This document shows positions 6,829 to 12,259 of a stretch of DNA of 12,259 bases, in pieces (the stretch's first letter is position 1; every line of letters starts with the position of its first letter). Origin of the DNA: Cytophagales bacterium. GTDB taxonomy: Bacteria; Bacteroidota; Bacteroidia; Cytophagales; Spirosomataceae. A program made the translations under genes and the position numbers. The DNA lies in the NCBI GenBank assembly GCA_013205605.1, contig JABMMK010000287.1, positions 1 to 12,259 on the forward strand. The letters are read 5' to 3'. The notes under the pieces are model-generated. The model made no database searches, was not told where the DNA came from, and saw only the letters and a list, made by a program, of their open reading frames with translations.

Positions 6829-8511
6829 ATGATTCGCTTATTATTCGTTTTTGTTTTTATTTTAACATGGTCCACAAGTACTTTTGGCCAGTTTCAAGTA
6901 AGCGAAAATCGTCGATTTATCACGCGAGAGGGTAAGCCATTTTTCTGGCTTGGAGATACAGCCTGGGAACTTTTTCATCGACTTTCCAAAGAAGATGCTA
7001 CCTATTATTTCAAGAAAAGAAGTGAGCAAGGATTTACCGTGATTCAAGCGGTGGCCTTAGCGGAATTGGATGGATTGCAAACGCCGAATGCCAATGGTGA
7101 CTTGCCCCTCGTCGATTTAGACCCTACAAAACCCAATGAAAAATATTTTGCGCACGTAGATAGTTTAATTACTATTGCGGGCAAATTTGGGCTCACTATT
7201 GCACTCCTTCCGACTTGGGGTGACAAGGTCGACAAGTCGACCTGGGGGAAAGGACCCGAAATTTTTAATGCCAAAAACGCAAATTCCTACGGAAAATGGA
7301 TAGGCCAGCGTTTCGAAAAAAAGACTAATTTGATTTGGATTATGGGTGGGGATCGCAATCCCAAGAATACCCAACAAATAGAAATTTGGAATGCTTTAGC
7401 TGAAGGAGTTAGCGCCGGCGCCGGAGGGCCCAATAAGGCCCTTATGAGTTTTCATCCACAACCTAATGCCCTAGGTTCAGCCGAATGGTTTCATCAAAGC
7501 GATTGGCTCGATTTCAATATGTTTCAAAATGGTCACTGCCGAGATCAAGAGCATTATTTAAAAATAGCGACTTTATATAACAAGGCCCCCTTTAAGCCGA
7601 TCATCGACGGCGAACCGATGTACGAAGATCATCCCGTTTGTTTTAATGCGAAAGATTTGGGAACCTCTAGTGCCTACGACATCCGAAAATATGCCTACTT
7701 AGATTTATTTGCTGGCGCCTTTGGTCATACCTATGGCTGCCATGATGTGTGGCAAATGTATGATTCCACACGTGTCGGAATTAATGGCCCCCATTTTCCA
7801 TGGAAAATTGCCTTAGATTTACCTGGTGCAAACCAAATGAAATTTGCCCGAGAATTAATGGAATCTAAATCCATGCTCGACCGAATTCCTGACCAATCCA
7901 TTTTAATTGAGTCCGATGAAACACCCGGCGAACGCATTCAAGCCACCCGTGGCAAAGACTATGTTTTTGTGTACTCTTGCATAGGGAAAAGATTCCGTCT
8001 CAAAATGGCTCAAATTCCCGGAGAAAAATCGGCATTCTTTTGGGTCAACCCAAGAACAGGAGAAAAGTCAAGCAAAAACAACATCAATAATACCGGGATT
8101 CAGACGTTCACCCCGCCCACAAAAGGCTACGGATTGGACTGGGTGATGGTGCTAGAATCTATCCCAGATCCCAAACCCGAGGTTAAAGTTGAGCCTTCTG
8201 CTACAGAGGTAAAACCAAACTTGGATGCCAAATCTCCTGCGACGCCATTAACACCGGCCAATGCTCCAGAGGTAAAAGTTGATAGTAAACCACAAGCTTC
8301 GTCGACGAGTCCTTTGCAAACGAGTCCATCAACTACGCCCGCCGTAGTCCCTGAAGTAAAACCTCAAGCTTCGCCAACGAGCACTTTACAAGCAAGTCCA
8401 GCGACTGCGCCTACGGCTCCCACAGCAAATACAGCAGCAGGAAATAGTTCAGCGACTACCGGGAATGCAACCCAGCCCGTCAATCAGGCAGAGGTAAAGA
8501 CCCCAAATTAA
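6829..8511 (+). CDS. Secreted DUF4038 glycoside hydrolase (GH140-like) with proline-rich EVK tail
   Basis: A 560-residue exported glycosidase. Residues 1-20 form a signal peptide (cut near STFG|QFQV). Residues 24-355 are a DUF4038 TIM barrel that opens with FQVSENRRFITREGKPFFWLGDTAWELFHRLS. Likely catalytic acids are D175 in IWIMGGDRN (acid/base) and E262 in PIIDGEPMYED (nucleophile), in the places expected for the GH140 group, whose characterised member cleaves apiose linkages in rhamnogalacturonan-II. Residues 360-445 resemble the putative collagen-binding beta domain (Collagen_bind_2) that often follows DUF4038. Residues 446-560 are an unusual low-complexity tail rich in P, T, S and A with five [PTA]EVK motifs. 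It has no lipobox and no obvious type IX sorting domain. Actual substrate is inference; the DUF4038 assignment is firm. The PhyH gene follows 64 nt downstream. Confidence 0.9.
   Translation: MIRLLFVFVFILTWSTSTFGQFQVSENRRFITREGKPFFWLGDTAWELFHRLSKEDATYYFKKRSEQGFTVIQAVALAELDGLQTPNANGDLPLVDLDPTKPNEKYFAHVDSLITIAGKFGLTIALLPTWGDKVDKSTWGKGPEIFNAKNANSYGKWIGQRFEKKTNLIWIMGGDRNPKNTQQIEIWNALAEGVSAGAGGPNKALMSFHPQPNALGSAEWFHQSDWLDFNMFQNGHCRDQEHYLKIATLYNKAPFKPIIDGEPMYEDHPVCFNAKDLGTSSAYDIRKYAYLDLFAGAFGHTYGCHDVWQMYDSTRVGINGPHFPWKIALDLPGANQMKFARELMESKSMLDRIPDQSILIESDETPGERIQATRGKDYVFVYSCIGKRFRLKMAQIPGEKSAFFWVNPRTGEKSSKNNINNTGIQTFTPPTKGYGLDWVMVLESIPDPKPEVKVEPSATEVKPNLDAKSPATPLTPANAPEVKVDSKPQASSTSPLQTSPSTTPAVVPEVKPQASPTSTLQASPATAPTAPTANTAAGNSSATTGNATQPVNQAEVKTPN
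8287..8412 (+). repeat. Degenerate in-frame tandem repeat in the glycosidase tail
   Basis: Two 54-nt copies, 8287-8340 and 8359-8412, are offset by 72 nt (24 codons). They encode KPQASSTSPLQTSPSTTP and KPQASPTSTLQASPATAP, 13 of 18 residues identical and 42 of 54 bases identical by hand alignment. Each copy sits a few residues after a PEVK motif (residues 480 and 508). The pattern indicates an old internal duplication within the disordered tail. Confidence 0.75.
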
Positions 8512-8547
8512 GAATTCATCAAGCGCATTAAATGCTGATATTATTTA

Positions 8548-8555
8548 TTAATTTG
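8548..8555 (+). promoter_or_regulatory. Possible -7 box upstream of the PhyH gene
   Basis: TTAATTTG matches the TAnnTTTG consensus with one mismatch and lies 20 nt before the ATG at 8576. A short palindrome, GCATT-A-AATGC (8525-8535), is just upstream. No convincing -33 TTG was seen, and the genes could equally be read from the glycosidase transcript. Confidence 0.25.
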
Positions 8556-8575
8556 GCATCGCTAAACCTAATTAT

Positions 8576-9388
8576 ATGTTGACCCCAGCTCAAATCGACT
8601 CCTATCATCAGGATGGTTATGTCCAAATTCCTGGCATGTTTAATCAAGCAGAAATTGACCTATTGTACGGTGTGGCGACGGATGACTCAGTGGTCAGCAA
8701 CTCATTTGACCTAAATGATCAAAACGGAAAGAAAACAAAACTAACGCTTTGGTTTACGGCAGGGGATGATTCTTTCGGTTTAATGTCTCGTTGCGCGCGA
8801 CTAGTTCAAGGAGTTCAAAGCCTGCTAGGACCCGGCGAAGTATGCCATTTTCACTCAAAAGTCATGCAAAAAGAACCTCGAGTAGGTGGCGCTTGGGAGT
8901 GGCATCAAGATTATGGATATTGGTATAAAAATGGGTTTTTATATCCCGAAGATATGATTTCGGTGATGGTTGCTTTGACGGATGCCACCATCGAAAATGG
9001 CTGTCTGCAAGTTTTAAAAGGCACCCATAAAATGCAAAGAATCGAGCATCATTTTGCGGGGGAACAACAAGGCGCCGACATGGATTTTGTCCAAGAAGCG
9101 GAAAAAGTTTCAGAGCTTATTTACTGTGAATTAAAAGCAGGTGATGTCCTATTTTTCCACCCGAATGTCCTCCATCGATCCGAAGCAAATCTTTCGGATA
9201 CGGCCCGTTGGTCTGTCATTTCTGCCTACAACCTTGCCCACAACATTCCGTTCAGGGAAAAAAACACCTCTTGCATTACGCCGGTAGCGATGGTGCCCGA
9301 TGAAGCCTTGCTTGCCAGCGGGAAAAAAGAAGTTAATCAGGCCGATTTTCTATTGAAAGAAAAGGAAATTACACTGCAAGTCAAATGA
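8576..9388 (+). CDS. Phytanoyl-CoA dioxygenase (PhyH) family Fe(II)/2-oxoglutarate oxygenase
   Basis: A 270-residue non-haem iron oxygenase without a signal peptide, so cytoplasmic. The opening MLTPAQIDSYHQDGYVQIPGMF is the classic PhyH start. The iron-binding facial triad is visible as H110 and D112 in WEWHQDYGYWY and H200 in FFHPNVLHRSEAN. R211 in DTARWSVISAYN is the likely 2-oxoglutarate contact, and ENGCLQVLKGTHK (140-152) is the conserved core strand. The enzyme should hydroxylate or oxidatively cleave a small substrate using O2 and 2-oxoglutarate. Its substrate cannot be read from sequence; the WHQDxxxW pattern also occurs in ectoine-hydroxylase-like members, but no ectoine genes are present. 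The stop overlaps the next start by 4 nt (ATGA), so it is coupled to the TIM-barrel gene and probably acts on the same sugar or glycoside route. Confidence 0.9.
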   Translation: MLTPAQIDSYHQDGYVQIPGMFNQAEIDLLYGVATDDSVVSNSFDLNDQNGKKTKLTLWFTAGDDSFGLMSRCARLVQGVQSLLGPGEVCHFHSKVMQKEPRVGGAWEWHQDYGYWYKNGFLYPEDMISVMVALTDATIENGCLQVLKGTHKMQRIEHHFAGEQQGADMDFVQEAEKVSELIYCELKAGDVLFFHPNVLHRSEANLSDTARWSVISAYNLAHNIPFREKNTSCITPVAMVPDEALLASGKKEVNQADFLLKEKEITLQVK

Positions 9389-10287
9389 TGACGAAGCCAT
9401 TTTCTAGACGCGAATTTTTGCTGATGCTGCCGGTCGGAGCCTCGCTTTTTTATCCAAGCCCAGCGCAACCAGTTATTTCAAGCAACGGATATAATTGGAT
9501 TACGTTTTACCAACGAGCCGGTAAAGTATGGGGCCAAGATTGGGATGCTTGTATCCAAGATTATGCGCGTTCAGGTTTGAAGGCTTTGGAGCCTTCCATC
9601 GGACATGTAGACGATTTAAATAAGTTAATTCCTGCCTTAAAAAAATACGATATTTCTCTGCCTTCCATTTATGTGGGCAGCATTTTACATGAACCCAAGG
9701 AAGCTGATTTATCGATCCAACGAATCTTAGCGATTGCAGACCGATTGCAATCGGAAGGGACCAAGATCTTCGTGACGAACCCAAGTCCATTAAAAAATGG
9801 AGCCCGTAAAAGTGATGCGGAACTTGCATGCCAAGTGGAAAAACTGAATATACTTGGAAGTCAATTAAAACAAAGAGGAATCACGCTAGCCTACCATACC
9901 CATGATGTGGAATTTCGGGAAAGTGCTCGGGAATTTCACTATGTTTTGCAACATACAAAACCCGAAAATCTGGCTTTTTGCATGGATGTCCATTGGGTGT
10001 ATCGAGGTGCTGGAAACTCAGAACAAACGGTTTTTGATACATTAAAAACGTATGGAAATAGGATTGTGGCCTTGCATATTCGTCAGTCCCAAAATGGAAT
10101 ATGGACCGAAACCTTTTCTGGGAAAGGCGACATCGATTATGTTCGCTTTGCCAAAGAATTAAAAAAACAAAAAATAAAACCGCATTTAGTCATCGAGCAA
10201 TGCCTCGAAGCTAAAACGGTGCAAACCATGGATGCTGCACAAGCGCATGCCATCGATTTAAAAATAGTCAAAGCATTATTTAATTAA
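9385..10287 (+). CDS. Sugar phosphate isomerase/epimerase-family TIM barrel with Tat signal
   Basis: A 300-residue xylose-isomerase-like TIM-barrel (AP_endonuc_2) protein. The N-terminus has a textbook twin-arginine motif, SRREFLL at residues 7-13, followed by a hydrophobic stretch (MLPVGASLF) and PSPAQP, so the folded protein is probably exported to the periplasm. Core motifs include LEPS (E69), AYHTHDVEFRE (H171, H173, E177), CMDVHWVYRGAG (D201), VALHIRQ (H231) and HLVIEQ (E271). E69, D201, H231 and E271 are plausible metal ligands. The usual HxKD after strand 7 is replaced by HIRQSQNG. Relatives epimerise or isomerise sugars or act on 3-keto sugars; the exact reaction is unknown. It may start at the ATG at 9385 or the next one at 9388. 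It overlaps the PhyH gene by 4 nt and is followed 8 nt later by the oxidoreductase. Confidence 0.88.
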   Translation: MMTKPFSRREFLLMLPVGASLFYPSPAQPVISSNGYNWITFYQRAGKVWGQDWDACIQDYARSGLKALEPSIGHVDDLNKLIPALKKYDISLPSIYVGSILHEPKEADLSIQRILAIADRLQSEGTKIFVTNPSPLKNGARKSDAELACQVEKLNILGSQLKQRGITLAYHTHDVEFRESAREFHYVLQHTKPENLAFCMDVHWVYRGAGNSEQTVFDTLKTYGNRIVALHIRQSQNGIWTETFSGKGDIDYVRFAKELKKQKIKPHLVIEQCLEAKTVQTMDAAQAHAIDLKIVKALFN

Positions 10288-10295
10288 AAAAGATT

Positions 10296-11495
10296 ATGGC
10301 TAAAGTATGTATTTTAGGAGGGGGATTTATTGGCCGATTTTATGCAGAATCCCTTTGCGGCAGACGCGGAAAAGATATTGTGACCGTGGTTTATGCACGT
10401 AAAAAAGAAACGGCGATTCGCTTTGCGACGGACTATCAAGTCGCACACTTTACCACGGAAATGGAAGATGCCATCGCCCATGTAGAGACGGAATTTGTGG
10501 TCATCGCATTGCCAAATTACCTACATGAAGAAGCTGTGATGCTTTGTGTCAAACACAAAAAAGCGGTGCTATGCACCAAGCCATTAGGTCGGACTGCCGC
10601 GGAGGCATTGCGGATGACATTGGCCTGCGAGGAAGCGGGAGTTTTTGCCGGGTATTTAGAAGATCTTTGTTATACCCCCAAATTTTTAAAGTCGGTAAAA
10701 AGTGTGGAAGCGGGTTCGATAGGCCGAGTACTTTGGGCGAAGTCGAGGGAGACACATCCGGGTCCGCATTCCGATTGGTTTTGGGATATTGAAAAAGCAG
10801 GGGGTGGAGCTGTGTTGGATTTAGGCTGCCACTGCATAGAAATTGCGCGAAATTTTATCGGGAAAGATATTTTGCCTGTCGAGGTGATGTGCTGGGCCGA
10901 CACCCAAGTGAAGCCGATCGACGCGGAGGATCATGCGATCGGATTAGTGAAATATGAGAATGGAGCGATAGGCCAATTTGAGGTTTCCTGGACTTTTCGT
11001 GGAGGCATGGATTTGAGAGATGAGGTCATGGGAACCGAGGGAACGATTTGGGTGAATTCATTTTTACGTACAGGTTTTGAAATGTTTACTACGGGTGCTG
11101 GTACGGATTATGTGGCCGAAAAGGCAGAATCGACAAGCGGTTGGCAATTTCCCGTGGGCGATGAAGCGCACGAATTAGGCTACCCGACCATGTTTAATGA
11201 CATGTTTGATTCATTTGAAAAAGGAGTTCAACCGCGTGAAACTTTTTACGATGGTTATGTAGTGAACGCCATCGTCGATGCCGCTTACAAATCAGCCAAA
11301 ACCAAATTATGGGAGCCGGTGAATTTACCGGTTTGGCGAGGTCAAACAGGCGTACAAAAACCGTCCGTATTCCAAGAATATGATGCGGAACATTGGTTTA
11401 TCAAGGACGAAATTTTGCCCAATGGAGATAAAAAAGTGATTTTGAAGAATAAAATAACAGGGGAAATTTCTGAAAAAGAAACCTGGAAAAAATAA
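10296..11495 (+). CDS. Gfo/Idh/MocA-family NAD(P)-dependent oxidoreductase
   Basis: A 399-residue cytoplasmic oxidoreductase. The Rossmann nucleotide-binding motif is GGGFIG at residues 8-13. The family's EKP motif appears as CTKPLGR (T94, K95, P96), keeping the catalytic lysine but replacing the glutamate. The second-domain signature GGGAVLDLGCHCIEIARNF supplies D175 and H179, the expected catalytic pair. The sequence then follows the usual alpha/beta dehydrogenase fold to about residue 350, with an extra 45-residue C-terminal stretch (NLPVWRGQTGVQKP...KITGEISEKETWKK) beyond the usual length. No signal peptide is present. It would oxidise or reduce a hydroxyl of a sugar, inositol or sugar acid with NAD(P). 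It is the last gene of the PhyH-isomerase-oxidoreductase unit and is followed by a terminator hairpin. Confidence 0.93.
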   Translation: MAKVCILGGGFIGRFYAESLCGRRGKDIVTVVYARKKETAIRFATDYQVAHFTTEMEDAIAHVETEFVVIALPNYLHEEAVMLCVKHKKAVLCTKPLGRTAAEALRMTLACEEAGVFAGYLEDLCYTPKFLKSVKSVEAGSIGRVLWAKSRETHPGPHSDWFWDIEKAGGGAVLDLGCHCIEIARNFIGKDILPVEVMCWADTQVKPIDAEDHAIGLVKYENGAIGQFEVSWTFRGGMDLRDEVMGTEGTIWVNSFLRTGFEMFTTGAGTDYVAEKAESTSGWQFPVGDEAHELGYPTMFNDMFDSFEKGVQPRETFYDGYVVNAIVDAAYKSAKTKLWEPVNLPVWRGQTGVQKPSVFQEYDAEHWFIKDEILPNGDKKVILKNKITGEISEKETWKK

Positions 11496-11500
11496 ATTAA

Positions 11501-11527
11501 ATGGGAGAAGTGTCGAGCTTCGCCCAT
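11501..11527. terminator. Bidirectional intrinsic terminator between convergent genes
   Basis: The arms ATGGGAGAAG and CTTCGCCCAT form a 10-bp stem with a single A-G mismatch around a 7-nt loop. The plus strand continues with CGTTTTATTTCTT, and the minus strand continues with TTTAATTTATTTTTTCC. It lies 5 nt after the oxidoreductase stop and 4 nt before the cytochrome stop, so it can end transcription from both sides. Confidence 0.75.
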
Positions 11528-11531
11528 CGTT

Positions 11532-12259
11532 TTATTTCTTAATGTAAGCGAGTAAATCAGCCATAGCTTTCAGATTGATGTTACCTTCTAAGCCATTAGG
11601 CATAGCTGAAACACGCACATCTCGCTTCGATTTAATTCGGGTCTTTTCGATATTTTGAATCGTCCCACCCATTAATTTTAAAGCAAGGGATTGATTGTTT
11701 TCTGAGGTTATAATTCCCGTTAATCGAGTTCCATCCGTCATCTCAAATTCCCATTGGCCATATTTATCGGCAATCGAATTATTCGGATTGATAATTTCAG
11801 TGACAATGGATAAGGCATTTCTGCTTTTTAACGTAGATAAATTAGGCCCAAACTCTACGCCTTTTACATCCTTAATGATGTGGCATGTGGTACAGTTCGC
11901 CTCAAAAACTTTCTTTCCGTTATCCACATTTCCGGCCATTTCCGCCGCCGGCAAATAGTTCTGTAAAATAGCCTTTCGGTCTTCTGCGATGGCCAAAACT
12001 TTTCTCGCAAAAGTGCGGACTCCCTTGTCGTAATAATTCATTAACTCGACAAACTGTGGCCAGGCTAAATCGGCTTTTGGAATGTTATTTTTTTCAACCT
12101 CCTTGAGCAAGGTGGTGATGTAGGTATCATTGAAAAGCATGTATTTAATCCATTCTTTTTTAGCCTTTGGGGCCATAGAAGAATACGCTCGATTGATTGC
12201 ATTTAAATCGGCAGGCTTTAAAATTTTAGGCAAGGAAGTGATGGCGGCAACCTGTAAAT
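11532..12259 (-). CDS. PVC-type haem-binding c-type cytochrome, C-terminal part (5' end outside window)
   Basis: The frame is open from the stop at 11532 to the right window edge. A TTG at 12233 is only an internal leucine, since LQVAAITS is encoded upstream without a stop, so the real start lies outside. The visible part has a helical region (PADLNAINRAYSSMAPKAKKEW...) and then a cytochrome c domain with one haem site, CTTCH (bases 11880-11894). The probable axial methionine is in SAMPNGL, close to the C-terminal LKAMADLLAYIKK. Between them, FGPNLSTL, EIINPNNSIADKY and DGTRLTGIITSEN match the Pirellula/Verrucomicrobium-type haem-binding domain (TIGR02603-like). Such proteins are often large, with N-terminal sugar-dehydrogenase-like or HEAT domains, and pass electrons from periplasmic oxidation. 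It converges on the sugar cluster. Confidence 0.87.
   Translation of the reverse strand, partial: LQVAAITSLPKILKPADLNAINRAYSSMAPKAKKEWIKYMLFNDTYITTLLKEVEKNNIPKADLAWPQFVELMNYYDKGVRTFARKVLAIAEDRKAILQNYLPAAEMAGNVDNGKKVFEANCTTCHIIKDVKGVEFGPNLSTLKSRNALSIVTEIINPNNSIADKYGQWEFEMTDGTRLTGIITSENNQSLALKLMGGTIQNIEKTRIKSKRDVRVSAMPNGLEGNINLKAMADLLAYIKK

Noticed and set aside
7226..7243. Perfect palindrome AGGTCGAC-AA-GTCGACCT inside the glycosidase gene
   Set aside because: It is within the coding frame (GDKVDKSTWG), where repeated GAC/TCG-type codons produce it. The 2-nt centre is too small for a hairpin loop and no promoter or gene boundary is near.
7414..7426. Locally GC-rich GGCGCCGG-type palindromic run
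   Set aside because: It encodes a small-residue turn (SAGAGG) in the glycosidase. GC-rich glycine/alanine codons explain it and nothing regulatory is adjacent.
8525..8535. Short palindrome GCATT-A-AATGC as a terminator after the glycosidase gene
   Set aside because: The arms are only 5 bp, AT-rich, with a 1-nt centre and no T-tract, so it cannot act as an intrinsic terminator. An operator role is unsupported.
12231..12233. TTG as the start codon of the cytochrome gene
   Set aside because: The reading frame continues upstream to the window edge without a stop (encoding LQVAAITS), and PVC-type haem proteins are much longer, so this is an internal leucine.

Overview
The window suggests a Bacteroidota genome, probably a Cytophagales-type freshwater or soil bacterium. 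The evidence is the AT-rich intergenic DNA, start codons without clear Shine-Dalgarno sequences, a TAnnTTTG-type -7 box, the tetR-tolC-mfp-rnd efflux layout, and a DUF4038 glycosidase beside PhyH, TIM-barrel isomerase and Gfo/Idh genes. The genus cannot be fixed from the sequence alone. No rRNA, tRNA, CRISPR array, insertion sequence or phage gene was seen. All intergenic gaps are shorter than 300 bases.

Left part (1-6233, minus strand): a compact drug or metabolite efflux operon, transcribed right to left as TetR regulator, TolC-type outer-membrane channel, lipoprotein membrane-fusion protein and RND inner-membrane pump. The genes are 4-5 nt apart or overlap by 8 nt. Upstream of tetR lie a perfect TATATTTG -7 box and an imperfect inverted repeat (GAACA-N12-TGTTC), which suggests autoregulation by the TetR protein. 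The first 114 bases hold the start of another minus-strand gene, a secreted lactonase-family beta-propeller protein cut by the window edge. It lies only 43 nt after the pump gene with no visible terminator between them.

Middle (6234-6828): a 209-nt divergent control region, then an unrecognised 108-residue protein on the plus strand.

Right part (6829-11495, plus strand): a sugar or glycoside catabolism cluster. It encodes a secreted DUF4038 (GH140-like) glycosidase with an unusual proline-rich, EVK-repeat tail, a phytanoyl-CoA-dioxygenase-family 2-oxoglutarate oxygenase, a sugar isomerase/epimerase-type TIM barrel with a twin-arginine export signal, and a Gfo/Idh/MocA oxidoreductase. The last three are packed tightly (4-nt overlap, 8-nt gap). 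A plausible but unproven reading is that the glycosidase releases a sugar outside the cytoplasm and the others oxidise, epimerise or reduce it. A hairpin at 11501-11527, T-rich on both strands, separates this cluster from a converging gene at 11532-12259. That gene encodes the C-terminal part of a PVC-type haem-binding c-type cytochrome whose N-terminus is outside the window.

The most interesting points are the non-standard sugar-processing cassette, the compartment mismatch created by the Tat signal, and the EVK-rich repeated tail on the glycosidase. No clearly unprecedented system is demonstrable from this sequence.
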